DNA of 36,991 nucleotides, from positions 1 to 36,991 of the forward strand of contig CAKTPR010000006.1 of NCBI GenBank assembly GCA_934591725.1, written 5' to 3'. Shown here one piece after another: positions 1 to 8,563 of this stretch (its first letter is position 1; each line of letters opens with the position of its first letter). Source of the DNA: an uncultured Oscillospiraceae bacterium (GTDB taxonomy: Bacteria; Bacillota; Clostridia; Oscillospirales; Oscillospiraceae). The translations under genes were made by a program, and so were the position numbers. Under the pieces are notes generated by a model. The model was not told where the DNA came from, did not search any database, and worked only from the letters and a program-made list of their open reading frames with translations.

Positions 1-78
1 GGATCGCGCTTGCGACGAGTGCGGGGATGTGAGTGTAGCTCATGACGTAGCCCATGATGCCGGACACGCAGACGAGGG
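1..78 (-). other. Edge segment that does not read as UvrA; minus strand encodes a hydrophobic membrane-like stretch
   Basis: Read on the minus strand, this segment is open and gives a hydrophobic stretch containing ALVCVSGIMGYVMSY and THIPALVASAI, which looks like a transmembrane helix of a transporter. The plus-strand translation of the same bases (AHDVAHDAGHADE) fits no part of UvrA. The simplest reading is a junction between uvrA and an unrelated membrane-protein gene at the end of an assembled piece, or a real rearrangement. The family of the minus-strand fragment is not identified. Confidence 0.35.
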
Positions 79-892
79 CATGGAGAATGTCGACAAGGTC
101 ATCGCACTCGACCAGAGCCCGATAGGCCGCACACCGCGCTCGAACCCCGCAACCTACACGGGCGTGTTCAACGATATACGCGACCTGTTTGCTTCGACGC
201 AGGACGCAAAGCTGCGCGGCTACGGTCAGGGGCGCTTCTCCTTCAACGTCAAGGGCGGGCGCTGCGAGGCATGCTCCGGCGACGGGCTCATAAAGGTGGA
301 GATGCACTTCCTGCCTGATGTGTACGTCCCATGCGACGTCTGCGGCGGCAAGCGCTATAACCGCGAGACGCTTGAGGTGAAGTACAAGGGCAAGAACATT
401 GCGGACGTACTGGATATGACCGTCGAGGAGGCCTGCACCTTCTTTGAAAACCAGCCGAAAATACTCAACAAGATAAGGACGCTCTACGACGTCGGCCTAG
501 GCTATGTGAAGCTCGGCCAGTCGAGCACCACTCTTTCGGGCGGCGAGGCGCAGCGCGTGAAGCTTGCAACGGAGCTTTCAAAGCGCAGCACCGGCTCGAC
601 CGTATACGTGCTGGATGAGCCGACGACCGGTCTGCACATCGCCGATGTACACCGGCTCATAAACATTCTGGACAAGTTCGTCGAGGCGGGGAACACGGTC
701 GTTGTAATTGAGCATAACCTTGACGTCATCAAGGTCGCCGACAGGATAATCGACCTCGGCCCCGAGGGCGGCGATATGGGCGGAGAGCTGGTGTTTTCGG
801 GAACGCCGGAGGAGTGCGCCGAGTGTGAGCGCAGCTACACCGGGCAGTTCCTCAAGCCCCTGCTCGAAAAAGCGAAACAGCTTCAGAAGTAA
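2..892 (+). CDS. uvrA: Excinuclease ABC subunit A, C-terminal part (5' end outside window)
   Basis: UvrA is the damage-recognition ATPase of nucleotide excision repair and loads UvrB onto DNA. Visible are the conserved QSPIGRTPRSNPATYTG stretch (nt ~113-163), the C-terminal zinc finger (CEAC, 19 residues, CDVC), the ABC signature LSGGEAQRVKLA and the Walker B segment YVLDEPTTGLH followed by the H-loop region VVIEHNLDVI. The stop is TAA at 890-892. The frame is open from base 2, but recognisable UvrA sequence begins only around EGMENVDKV (nt ~77). The ~25 codons before that (rich in H, D and A) do not resemble the family, so the extreme 5' part may not be genuine UvrA. Identity is certain from the zinc finger onward. 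recD2 follows after a short gap in the same direction. Confidence 0.93.
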   Translation, partial: DRACDECGDVSVAHDVAHDAGHADEGMENVDKVIALDQSPIGRTPRSNPATYTGVFNDIRDLFASTQDAKLRGYGQGRFSFNVKGGRCEACSGDGLIKVEMHFLPDVYVPCDVCGGKRYNRETLEVKYKGKNIADVLDMTVEEACTFFENQPKILNKIRTLYDVGLGYVKLGQSSTTLSGGEAQRVKLATELSKRSTGSTVYVLDEPTTGLHIADVHRLINILDKFVEAGNTVVVIEHNLDVIKVADRIIDLGPEGGDMGGELVFSGTPEECAECERSYTGQFLKPLLEKAKQLQK

Positions 893-924
893 ATCACAAA
901 TGATCAGGACTGCGAGGAATGGCG

Positions 925-3147
925 ATGGATCAGGAAACCGATCTGCTTGAACTGTCCGGAACCGTAGAGGCGGTTATTTACAAAAATGAAGAAAACGGCT
1001 ACACGGTGCTGCGCCTGAGGGACGGCAGCGGCGAGAACGTGACCGTTGTCGGCTGCTTCCCATATGCCGCGGCGGGCGAATCGATGATAATCAGCGGCCA
1101 GTGGATGACGCACAGCGTACACGGGCGGCAGTTCAAGGCGGAGTTTGCCCAGCGCATCCTGCCGACGAGCGCGAGCGCGATATACGATTTCCTCGCGGGC
1201 GGCTCAGTGAAGGGCATAGGCCCCGCGACGGCGGCGCTGATAGTCGACCATTTCGGCGACAGGGCGCTTGACGTGATGCTCACATCGCCAGGCGAACTCG
1301 CGGCGATAAAGGGGATAAGCGCGGCCAAGGCAAAGCAGATATCCGCAAGCTTCAGACAGCAGGCGGGCGTCAGGATGCTGATGGAGTTCGTGTGCTCCTT
1401 CGGGCTGCGTCCGGTGCTCGCGATGCGTATGCACAGGTTCTACGGCGAAGCGGCCATGGATACGCTAAAGGAGAACCCCTACGTGTTGTGCAGCGCGCTC
1501 ATCGGCGGCACCTTTGCCGAGGCCGACACAATGGCGCTGGAGCTCGGTATGGAGGGCGGCAGCAGCAAGCGCATCGACGCGGCGCTGCTCTTCGAGCTGG
1601 CGCACAACACCGGAAACGGGCACTGCTTCATTCCGCGCGAGAAGCTTGCCGCAGCAACGGCAGAGCTTATAGGTGTGGAGCCTGAGGATGTGGATGAGTG
1701 CATCGGCGGGCTTATCGAATCGGGTGATATGAAATACGAGGAGATAGCCGGCTGCCGCGCGTGCTACCTGCCGGAGCTGTATGAGGCTGAGACGAACGCC
1801 GCGGAGAACTTCGCACGTATGTGCCGCCGCACGTTCCGGGACAAGGCGAATATCGCAAAGCTCCTCACAAAGCTTGAAGCGCAGCAGGGGATAAGCTACG
1901 CGCCGATGCAGCGGCAGACGCTGGAGCTGGCGCTCAAGAACCAGCTGCTGGTCATAACCGGCGGCCCCGGCACCGGCAAGACGACGTCTATCCGCGCGAT
2001 ACTCGCGATGTTTGACGAGATCGGGATAAAGACGCTCTTGTGCGCACCGACGGGGCGCGCGGCAAAACGCATGACGGAGCTCACCGGGCGCGACTCTGCG
2101 ACGGTACACCGTATGCTGGGGGCGAAATTCGACGAGGACAACGACCGCGTCGTGTTCACAAAGGACGAGAGTGACAGGCTCGACTGCGACGCGGTGATAC
2201 TTGACGAGTGCTCGATGGTGGATATCTGCCTGATGGACGCACTGCTGCGCGCGCTGCCGCCGGATGCGCGGCTCATCATGGTGGGCGACGCCGATCAGCT
2301 GCCGTCAGTCGGGCCGGGCAACGTGTTCTCTGCGCTCATCCGCAGTCAGGTCGTGGCGACGGTACGCCTGACGGAGATATTCCGCCAGACCGGGGACAGC
2401 AGGATAATCCGCAACGCGCACATGATAAACCGCGGCGAGCACCCCGACCTTGCCGAGAACTCCGGGGATTTCTTCCGGCTCAAGCGCCTTCAGGCGGGCA
2501 GCGCTGTTGAGACGATAACGGAGCTGTGCGCCGTGCGCCTGCCGGGGAAGATGAACATCCCGCCGCAGGATATTCAGGTGCTCTCTCCCACGCGCAAGGG
2601 CGAGATGGGCACGGTGAACCTCAACAAGAAGCTTCAGGAGGTGCTGAACCCACGTTCGCCGGAGAAGAAGGAGAAGCTTTTTGGCGACGCTGTTTTCCGC
2701 GAGGGAGACAGGGTCATGCAGATACGGAATAATTACGATATCCTCTGGAAGAGTGAGAACGGTACGGAGACAGGCACCGGGATGTTCAACGGGGACGTCG
2801 GCACAATAAAGTCCATCGACATGGACGAGGAGACGCTGACTGTCTGCTTTGACGGAAAGACCGCAAGCTACGGCTTTGACGCGCTCATTGAGCTTGAGCA
2901 CGCGTGGGCAGTGACGGTACATAAGGCACAGGGCAGCGAATACAGGGCCGTTATACTGGCGCTCGGCCAGGGCTCAAAGATGCTCATGACGCGCGACGTG
3001 CTCTATACGGCGGTGACGCGGGCAAAGAAGCTGCTCATAATCGTCGGCGACGATCAGACCGCCTACCAGATGATCGACAACTACCGGCAGTCGCGCCGCT
3101 ATACGGCGCTGCGCGTGAGGCTTCGCCGACTGTGCGGGGTCGAGTGA
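925..3147 (+). CDS. recD2: RecD2-family ATP-dependent 5'-3' DNA helicase
   Basis: This is a superfamily 1B helicase of the RecD2/YrrC type, which acts in replication-fork maintenance and recombination without RecBC. The N-terminal OB-like region carries GTVEAVIYKNEENGYTVLRL; helix-hairpin-helix repeats follow (VKGIGPATAALIV, IKGISAAKAKQI). The motor has Walker A GGPGTGKTT (about residue 345), Walker B VILDECSMVD, motif III GDADQLPSVGPGN, LTEIFRQ, and the C-terminal motifs AWAVTVHKAQGSEY and LYTAVTRAKK. At about 740 residues it has the usual RecD2 length. ATG codons lie at 919 and 925; GAGGA at 914-918 abuts the first but is six bases from the second, so 925 is preferred. The stop overlaps the comF start. 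Confidence 0.95.
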   Translation: MDQETDLLELSGTVEAVIYKNEENGYTVLRLRDGSGENVTVVGCFPYAAAGESMIISGQWMTHSVHGRQFKAEFAQRILPTSASAIYDFLAGGSVKGIGPATAALIVDHFGDRALDVMLTSPGELAAIKGISAAKAKQISASFRQQAGVRMLMEFVCSFGLRPVLAMRMHRFYGEAAMDTLKENPYVLCSALIGGTFAEADTMALELGMEGGSSKRIDAALLFELAHNTGNGHCFIPREKLAAATAELIGVEPEDVDECIGGLIESGDMKYEEIAGCRACYLPELYEAETNAAENFARMCRRTFRDKANIAKLLTKLEAQQGISYAPMQRQTLELALKNQLLVITGGPGTGKTTSIRAILAMFDEIGIKTLLCAPTGRAAKRMTELTGRDSATVHRMLGAKFDEDNDRVVFTKDESDRLDCDAVILDECSMVDICLMDALLRALPPDARLIMVGDADQLPSVGPGNVFSALIRSQVVATVRLTEIFRQTGDSRIIRNAHMINRGEHPDLAENSGDFFRLKRLQAGSAVETITELCAVRLPGKMNIPPQDIQVLSPTRKGEMGTVNLNKKLQEVLNPRSPEKKEKLFGDAVFREGDRVMQIRNNYDILWKSENGTETGTGMFNGDVGTIKSIDMDEETLTVCFDGKTASYGFDALIELEHAWAVTVHKAQGSEYRAVILALGQGSKMLMTRDVLYTAVTRAKKLLIIVGDDQTAYQMIDNYRQSRRYTALRVRLRRLCGVE

Positions 3148-3800
3148 TGCGCGTTATAGACCTGCTCCTCGACCTGCTGTACCCGCCGCGCTGCCCGTTC
3201 TGCCGAAAGCTTGTGAACCGCGACGAGGGCGAGGTGTGCGCCGCGTGCAGAAAAAGTCTGCCGTATGTTCCAGAGACAGAATATATGCGCGGCGTGAAAA
3301 ATACGGAGCTGTGCGTCGCTCCGCTCTACTATGAGGGCAGCGTGAGACAGTCTCTGCTGCGCTATAAATTCAGCGGAATCACGGCATACGGACACATTTA
3401 TGCGGATTTTATTGCAAAATCTATTGACGAAACGCAAATTTCCTGCGATATTATCACATGGGTACCTTTGAGCCGCCGAAGACTTCGTAAGCGCGGCTAC
3501 GATCAGGCAGAGATAATTGCCGCGGCGCTGGGCAGAAAGCTCGGCATACCGTACGCAAGGCTGCTTGCAAAGACCAAGGATAACCCGCCGCAGTCCCGCA
3601 CCGGAAACGCGCGGGCGAGAAGGAAGAACGCGGCAGGCGTTTACGTCTGCTGTGACCGTGAGGCGGCGGAGAATAAAACGGTGCTGCTGGTGGACGATAT
3701 AGTCACCACCGGCTCGACTCTGGCAGAATGCGCCGGAGTGCTGCACAGGTCGGGCTGCAAGGCCGTGTACGCTGCGGCAGCTGCGATGCACCGGGAATAA
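3147..3800 (+). CDS. comF: ComF family phosphoribosyltransferase-like protein
   Basis: ComF/GntX-type protein of about 217 residues. In naturally competent Firmicutes ComF takes part in DNA uptake or processing; elsewhere its role is unclear. The N-terminus has a four-cysteine zinc-binding motif (CPFC ... CAAC), and the C-terminal half has the phosphoribosyltransferase signature VLLVDDIVTTGSTL. The preceding RKRGYDQAE segment is also typical. The start ATG at 3147 shares its A with the recD2 stop (TGATG), implying translational coupling; an in-frame GTG at 3132 gives a longer version without the usual MxxxxLLxLLYPPRCPFC beginning. No comFA or other late competence gene is adjacent, so a competence role is not shown by context. 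Confidence 0.9.
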   Translation: MRVIDLLLDLLYPPRCPFCRKLVNRDEGEVCAACRKSLPYVPETEYMRGVKNTELCVAPLYYEGSVRQSLLRYKFSGITAYGHIYADFIAKSIDETQISCDIITWVPLSRRRLRKRGYDQAEIIAAALGRKLGIPYARLLAKTKDNPPQSRTGNARARRKNAAGVYVCCDREAAENKTVLLVDDIVTTGSTLAECAGVLHRSGCKAVYAAAAAMHRE

Positions 3801-3821
3801 CAAACGGATAGGAGAAAGCAA

Positions 3822-4853
3822 ATGAACCTGTTTGAGAGAGACATTGCCGTTGATATGGGCACATCCTCCACGCTGCTGTTCGAGCAGGGCAAGGGCGTTG
3901 TGGCAAGAGAGCCGACCGTTGTCGCGGTGGACAAGTTCAGCGGGAAGATACTTAAAATAGGGCAGGACGCGCAGAAGATGCTCGGCCGCACCCCGGCAAA
4001 CATCGTCGCAATCCACCCCATCAACGCCGGCGTCATTTCCGACTATGAGATAACCGCGCAGATGCTGCGCGAGCTTGTCAGCCGCATAACCTCTTTCAGC
4101 CTCTTCAAGCCCTGTGTGCTCGCCTGTGTGCCGAGCTCCATCACGGGCGTTGAGGAGCGCGCGGTGATCGACGCGGCCATTGAAGCGGGCGCGAGGAAGG
4201 TTTATCTGCTTGAGACCGCCGTCGCGACCGCTATGGGCGCGGGCGTCGATATCTCCAAGGCGGACGGCCATATGATCATCGACATCGGCGGCGGCACGAC
4301 CGAGGTCGCGATAGTCTCCGCCGGCGGCGTCGTGGAGTGCGAATCGATAAAGGTTGCGGGTTCGAGCTTTGATGAAGCGATAGTCCGCTTCATCAAGCAG
4401 AAGTATGAACTGCTCATCGGCCTGAGCACTGCGGAAGAGCTCAAGCGCAGCATAGGCTGCGTTATCCGCCGCCCGGACGTCGGCTTTGAGGAGATAAAGG
4501 GGCGCGACCTTTCAAACGGCCTGCCCAAGACCGTGCAGGTCAGCTCAACCGAGCTTATCGAAGCCTTTGTCGACCCGATGAACCGCATACTCGAAGCGAT
4601 ACACACCGTGCTTGAGAGAACGCCGCCCCAGCTCGTCGGCGACCTGGATAAGAACGGCATAATCATGTCCGGCGGCGGCAGCCTTATCTACGGCATAGAC
4701 CGGCTCATCGAGCGCAGCACGGGTATCAGGACTGTCGTTGTGGACGATGCGGTCTCCTGCGCAGCATACGGCGCGGGCAAGATGCTGATGCACCTTGACG
4801 ACCTGCAGGACGGCATGATGAATTTCTACAGAAAGAGACAGCTCAAAGGCTGA
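3822..4853 (+). CDS. MreB/Mbl-family actin-like rod-shape protein
   Basis: Bacterial actin homologue of 343 residues that would polymerise along the inner membrane face and guide cell-wall elongation. Conserved elements are the phosphate-1 loop DMGTSSTLLF, the interdomain segment ML.RTP.NIVAIHPI.AGVISDYEI, the phosphate-2 loop IDIGGGTTEVA, the adenosine region GSSFDEAIVRFIK and the late loop MSGGGSLIYGID. AGGAGAAAG precedes the ATG. It is not followed by mreC/mreD but by ispD, so it is better seen as an Mbl-like paralogue than as the classical mreBCD operon gene; which paralogue cannot be decided here. It sits 21 bp after comF and 26 bp before ispD, probably one transcript. Confidence 0.88.
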   Translation: MNLFERDIAVDMGTSSTLLFEQGKGVVAREPTVVAVDKFSGKILKIGQDAQKMLGRTPANIVAIHPINAGVISDYEITAQMLRELVSRITSFSLFKPCVLACVPSSITGVEERAVIDAAIEAGARKVYLLETAVATAMGAGVDISKADGHMIIDIGGGTTEVAIVSAGGVVECESIKVAGSSFDEAIVRFIKQKYELLIGLSTAEELKRSIGCVIRRPDVGFEEIKGRDLSNGLPKTVQVSSTELIEAFVDPMNRILEAIHTVLERTPPQLVGDLDKNGIIMSGGGSLIYGIDRLIERSTGIRTVVVDDAVSCAAYGAGKMLMHLDDLQDGMMNFYRKRQLKG

Positions 4854-4879
4854 ACTTTCAAACGAAAGGACGGAGGCAA

Positions 4880-5626
4880 ATGAACCTCAAGGCACTTTTC
4901 AGGAAAAAGGACGAGACGCCGAAATGCTCGGTCGTTATCGTCGCGGCGGGCAGCTCCCAGCGCATGGGTACGGATAAGATATTCATGAAGCTTGGCCCGA
5001 TGCCGGTTCTGGTGAGGACGGTACTCGCGTTCCAGGATAACCCCATGACCGATGAGATAATCATCGTCACACGCAGGGATAAGCTTGAGGAGGTCGCCGA
5101 CCTCTGCCACAATTGCGGCCTGAGCAAGGTCAGCAAGGTCGTCATAGGCGGCAGCACACGCATGGAGTCTGCGCTGGCCGGAGTGTCCGAGGTGAAAAAG
5201 GGAGCGAAGCTCGTCGCGATACATGACGGCGCGCGTCCGCTCGTCACGCAGGACGTTATCAACCGCGTCATTTATGATGCGAGCGTGCATATGTCCTCCA
5301 TCCCGGTCATCCCCAGCACCGATACGCTGAAGGCCGTGGATGATAACGGCAATGTGACCGGTACGGTCGACCGCAGCAGAACTGTCCGCGTACAGACGCC
5401 GCAGGTCTTTGACGCCGACCTTATAAAGGGCGCGCTGACAAAGGCCGCGAAGGACGCAATGCAGATAACCGACGACTGCTCCGCCATGGATATCATGGGC
5501 ATAAAGACCCACACTGTCATGGGGGACGTGGACAACATCAAGATCACGACGCCGAACGACATGGTCGCTGCCGAAGCGATCATAAAGAACAGGGGAGACT
5601 GGAATGCGAATAGGGCATGGGTATGA
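4880..5626 (+). CDS. ispD: 2-C-methyl-D-erythritol 4-phosphate cytidylyltransferase
   Basis: Third enzyme of the non-mevalonate (MEP) isoprenoid pathway; transfers CMP from CTP to MEP. The nucleotide-binding N-terminus VVIVAAGSSQRMG..KIF, the HDGARPLVT motif and the DRSRTVRVQTPQVFD segment are all diagnostic. The N-terminus has about 17 extra lysine-rich residues before the first strand. GGACGGAGG lies upstream of the ATG. The last 23 bp overlap the start of ispF, so the two consecutive-step enzymes are translationally linked. Confidence 0.95.
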   Translation: MNLKALFRKKDETPKCSVVIVAAGSSQRMGTDKIFMKLGPMPVLVRTVLAFQDNPMTDEIIIVTRRDKLEEVADLCHNCGLSKVSKVVIGGSTRMESALAGVSEVKKGAKLVAIHDGARPLVTQDVINRVIYDASVHMSSIPVIPSTDTLKAVDDNGNVTGTVDRSRTVRVQTPQVFDADLIKGALTKAAKDAMQITDDCSAMDIMGIKTHTVMGDVDNIKITTPNDMVAAEAIIKNRGDWNANRAWV

Positions 5627-6071
5627 TGTGCATAAGCTCGTCGAGGGGCGCAAGCTGATCCTCGGCGGGGTCGAGATACCGTATGAGAAAGGGCTGCTCG
5701 GCCACTCGGACGCGGATGTGCTGACCCATGCGCTGATGGATGCGCTGCTCGGCGCCGCCGCACTCGGCGATATCGGCAAGCTTTTCCCGGACAATGACGA
5801 CCGCTTCCTCGGTGCAGACAGCATAGGTCTGCTGCGCGAGGTGACGCGTGTTATCCATGAGCACGGTTATACGGTCGGGAATGTCGACTGCACCGTTATC
5901 GCGCAGAGGCCGAAGCTTGCGCCGTATATACAGCAGATGCGCGAGATACTTGCGCAGGCGATGGGCACGGAGCTTGACCGCGTGAGCGTCAAGGCAACGA
6001 CCGAGGAGAAGCTGGGCTTCACCGGAGAAGGGCTCGGCATCGCGGCACACGCCGTGGCACTGATAGAATGA
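5604..6071 (+). CDS. ispF: 2-C-methyl-D-erythritol 2,4-cyclodiphosphate synthase
   Basis: MEP-pathway cyclase, 155 residues, the normal family length; acts as a trimer with Zn2+ and Mg2+. Metal ligands are visible as D8 and H10 (GYDVHKL) and H42 (LTHALMDAL), together with the GHSDADVL loop and the ATTEEKLGFTGEG signature near the end. The ribosome site AGGGGAG lies inside the ispD end, and the ATG at 5604 overlaps ispD by 23 bp. A rho-independent terminator follows about 65 bp after the stop, so ispF is the last gene of the uvrA/recD2-to-ispF block. Confidence 0.96.
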   Translation: MRIGHGYDVHKLVEGRKLILGGVEIPYEKGLLGHSDADVLTHALMDALLGAAALGDIGKLFPDNDDRFLGADSIGLLREVTRVIHEHGYTVGNVDCTVIAQRPKLAPYIQQMREILAQAMGTELDRVSVKATTEEKLGFTGEGLGIAAHAVALIE

Positions 6072-6135
6072 ATTGAACAAACGTAATATGGGCGCATAAG
6101 ATGTAATGATTCTGTGCGCTGATCCTTTAGGTATG

Positions 6136-6175
6136 AAAAGCACCGCACAGCAAAGGGCTGCGCGGTGCTTTTCTG
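6136..6175 (+). terminator. Rho-independent terminator after ispF
   Basis: Inverted repeat AAAAGCACCGCACAG (6136-6150) and CTGCGCGGTGCTTTT (6158-6172) with one mismatch and a 7-base loop. The A-run on one side and T-run on the other make it a possible bidirectional terminator. Confidence 0.85.
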
Positions 6176-6222
6176 ATATGGTTTTAATAAAATGCCGCTT
6201 GCGGCAGAATGGAGAATAAAGT

Positions 6223-6483
6223 ATGCAGTACCTGATAATGTGCCGCTCGCTGACCTACGCGCAGCGGTCGGCGGCACTGCTCGAACGCAAGGGGATAAGC
6301 TGCGTCGTGGTCAAAGCCCCTCAGGGACTGAGCGGCAGCGGCTGCGGATACGCCGTCAGCCTTTACCGGCATCTGGGCGAGGCGGCAGCCCTTCTCAAAA
6401 AGAACAATATGCTCAACGGAAAGCTCTTTAAACGCGAGGAGAACGGTGAATATACGGAGGTGCGGATAAGTGATCTATCTTGA
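6223..6483 (+). CDS. DUF3343 protein (putative Se/S carrier-like)
   Basis: Small 86-residue protein of the DUF3343 type, a family proposed to carry sulfur or selenium and often found next to cysteine desulfurases or selenium-metabolism genes. The N-terminal strand MQYLIMCRSLTYAQ, the central CVVVKAP strand and the GSGCGYAVSL cysteine motif fit the family. TGGAGAA lies ahead of the ATG. The gene starts 48 bp after the ispF terminator hairpin and overlaps the next gene by 14 bp, implying a two-gene unit. Biochemical role in this organism is inference; the pairing itself is plainly visible. Confidence 0.8.
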   Translation: MQYLIMCRSLTYAQRSAALLERKGISCVVVKAPQGLSGSGCGYAVSLYRHLGEAAALLKKNNMLNGKLFKREENGEYTEVRISDLS

Positions 6484-7582
6484 CAACGCAGCGACTACCA
6501 TGATAAAGCCTGAGGCCGTGGGGCGCGCGATGACGGACGCGATGCGCCGTGCCGCAAGCCCCGGACGCGGAGGGCATGTACCGGCGATGACGGCAGCGGA
6601 GATAGTTTTCCGCTGCCGCGAAAATGCATCAGAGCTCTTTAACGTTCCGGAACCCGAGCGCATAGTGTTCACGATGAACGCAACGCACGCGCTCAACATC
6701 GCGATAAGGTCGCTTGTGCATAATGGGACGCGGGTGCTCGTGTCGGGCTACGAGCACAATTCCGTGACGCGCCCGCTCGCGCAGCTCGGCGCGGATATTG
6801 CCGCCGCGTCCTCGGCTCCTTTTGACAGGGACGGGATACTCAATGCTTTCCGCGAAAGGATACCGGCGGCAGAGCTCGTGGTGTGTACGCACGTATCGAA
6901 CGTGTTCGGCTTTATCCTGCCGGTGTATGAGATAGCGGAGATGTGCAGGGGTGCGGGAGTGCCGTTCATCCTCGATGCCTCACAGTCGGCGGGAGTGCTG
7001 GAGGTGGACTATCAGGCGCTCGGCGCGGCGTTTATCGCCATGCCTGGGCACAAGGCGCTTTTCGGGCCGCAGGGCACGGGTATTCTTATATGCGGCACTG
7101 AGGGTGAACCGCTTCTCAGCGGCGGCTCCGGGTCGGACAGCATACCGCAGCTCATGCCGGAGTACCTGCCCGACAGGATGGAGGCCGGAACGCACAATGT
7201 CCCCGGCATTGCGGGGCTCTCGGAGGGCATAAGCTATGTGCGCTCGCGCGGCTTGAGATCGATCACGGCGCACGAGGGGCGTATGCTGGAGACTATGCTT
7301 GACGGCCTCGACGGCTGCGCAGGGCTTGAAATTTTCAGCGGCGCACCGGGGACGCAGAGCGGCGTACTGTCATTCAGACCGCTGCGGGGCGACTGCGAGA
7401 GCCTTGCGCAGCAGCTCTCCGACCGTGGTATCTGTGTTCGCAGCGGGCTGCACTGCGCGCCGTATGCACACAGGAGTGCCGGGACGCTGGATACCGGGAC
7501 GGTGAGAGCCAGCTTTTCACCCTTCACTGACGAGGTGTGCGTGAAAAAATGCTGCTCCATCCTGCGAGAATTGTTACAGTGA
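6470..7582 (+). CDS. PLP-dependent class V aminotransferase, cysteine desulfurase family
   Basis: 370-residue fold-type I PLP enzyme of the cysteine desulfurase/selenocysteine lyase group. Visible are the N-terminal IYLDNAATT, the cofactor-binding segment ILDASQSAG, the probable Schiff-base lysine in MPGHKALFGPQGTG, and the catalytic-cysteine loop RSGLHCAPYAHR. The family removes sulfur or selenium from (seleno)cysteine. The start is GTG at 6470 behind a GGAGG at about 6456, within the end of the DUF3343 gene. No iscU/sufU, mnm or thi gene is adjacent, so this looks like the stand-alone variant that pairs with DUF3343 rather than the Fe-S housekeeping enzyme. Confidence 0.88.
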   Translation: MIYLDNAATTMIKPEAVGRAMTDAMRRAASPGRGGHVPAMTAAEIVFRCRENASELFNVPEPERIVFTMNATHALNIAIRSLVHNGTRVLVSGYEHNSVTRPLAQLGADIAAASSAPFDRDGILNAFRERIPAAELVVCTHVSNVFGFILPVYEIAEMCRGAGVPFILDASQSAGVLEVDYQALGAAFIAMPGHKALFGPQGTGILICGTEGEPLLSGGSGSDSIPQLMPEYLPDRMEAGTHNVPGIAGLSEGISYVRSRGLRSITAHEGRMLETMLDGLDGCAGLEIFSGAPGTQSGVLSFRPLRGDCESLAQQLSDRGICVRSGLHCAPYAHRSAGTLDTGTVRASFSPFTDEVCVKKCCSILRELLQ

Positions 7583-7596
7583 AATGCGTATTGTTG

Positions 7597-7625
7597 TTGC
7601 CTTTTTTTAGAATTTGCTTTATAAT
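7597..7625 (+). promoter_or_regulatory. Sigma-A-type promoter upstream of cdaA
   Basis: A -35-like TTGCCT (7597-7602), a 17-base spacer and a perfect TATAAT (7620-7625), about 55 bp upstream of the cdaA start. It lies in the only sizeable gap in this part of the window and is the natural start of the long cdaA-rsgA run. Confidence 0.7.
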
Positions 7626-7678
7626 ACAGTGATACATTATATAAGCCGTGTTCAGCACATCTGTATGGGGAAGCATAT

Positions 7679-8563
7679 ATGGAAGTAATCAGCAATGGAC
7701 TGAGCAGGTCTGTGAACTATCTTTCAACGATAGGTATCTCAGACTTCCTCGATATAATAATCGTTGCTTATCTGATCTACAAAGCAATAGGATTCGTCAG
7801 GAGAACGAACTCAAATAATCTCGCAAAAGGGCTTGTGGTCTTTCTGCTTGCGCTGTGGGGTTCGGATATCTTCAGCCTGACGATGATAAATTTCCTGCTG
7901 CGCAAAACGGCAGAGCTCGGCCTTATCGCCCTGCTAATTCTGTTCCAGCCGGAGCTGAGAAGGCTGCTGGAGCGCATGGGCAGCGGCTTTGCTTCGGGGC
8001 GCAGCTCCAGCGGCACGGTCATGGACTCCGCAATATCGCAGACGGTTCAGGCCTGCTGCGACATGTCGGATTCCAAGACCGGCGCGCTCATCATCTTTGA
8101 GCGCGGCGTCGCGTTAAACTCCATCATCAGTACCGGAACCGTTATAAACGCTGACACAACGGCGGAGCTTCTGAAGAACATGTTTTTCAACAAGGCTCCG
8201 CTGCATGACGGCGCTGTGATAATCCGCGACGGACGCATTGCGGCGGCGGGCTGTGTGCTCCCGCTCACGCAGAGGACGAACCTCAGCAAGGATCTCGGCA
8301 TGCGCCACCGTGCGGGCATTGGCCTGAGCGAGGAATCCGATGCGGTGATAATCGTCGTCTCCGAGGAGACGGGAGCGATCTCCGTTGCAATGGACGGGAT
8401 GCTAAAACGTCACCTGAGCGGCGAAGCGCTTGACAAGCTCCTCAGGAGCGAGCTTACCCGCGAGGATGACAGCACGGAAAAGCACAGCTTCATGGACAAT
8501 ATCAGAAATTTCTTTAAGGTAAATGCCAATGTCGACGAGAAGCAGGATGAAGAAAATTTATAA
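7679..8563 (+). CDS. cdaA: Diadenylate cyclase CdaA
   Basis: Membrane-bound enzyme that makes cyclic di-AMP from two ATP. About three N-terminal transmembrane helices (within residues ~20-95) are followed by the DisA_N catalytic domain, with the DGA motif in PLHDGAVII (residues ~178-180) and the RHR-type motif in GMRHRAGIGLSEESD (~210). The tail is charged. GGGGAAG precedes the ATG at 7679. c-di-AMP controls potassium and osmolyte transport and cell-wall homeostasis in Firmicutes. The next gene encodes its partner CdaR and overlaps the end of cdaA. glmM, the usual third gene, is not here. Confidence 0.95.
   Translation: MEVISNGLSRSVNYLSTIGISDFLDIIIVAYLIYKAIGFVRRTNSNNLAKGLVVFLLALWGSDIFSLTMINFLLRKTAELGLIALLILFQPELRRLLERMGSGFASGRSSSGTVMDSAISQTVQACCDMSDSKTGALIIFERGVALNSIISTGTVINADTTAELLKNMFFNKAPLHDGAVIIRDGRIAAAGCVLPLTQRTNLSKDLGMRHRAGIGLSEESDAVIIVVSEETGAISVAMDGMLKRHLSGEALDKLLRSELTREDDSTEKHSFMDNIRNFFKVNANVDEKQDEENL

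Noticed and set aside
3099..4271. 390-codon minus-strand frame across comF and mreB
   Set aside because: Both plus-strand genes are recognised with full motifs and ribosome sites; the antisense product resembles nothing.
7626..7678. Possible c-di-AMP riboswitch before cdaA
   Set aside because: The leader is only about 50 bases and lacks the length and conserved core of ydaO-type riboswitches.
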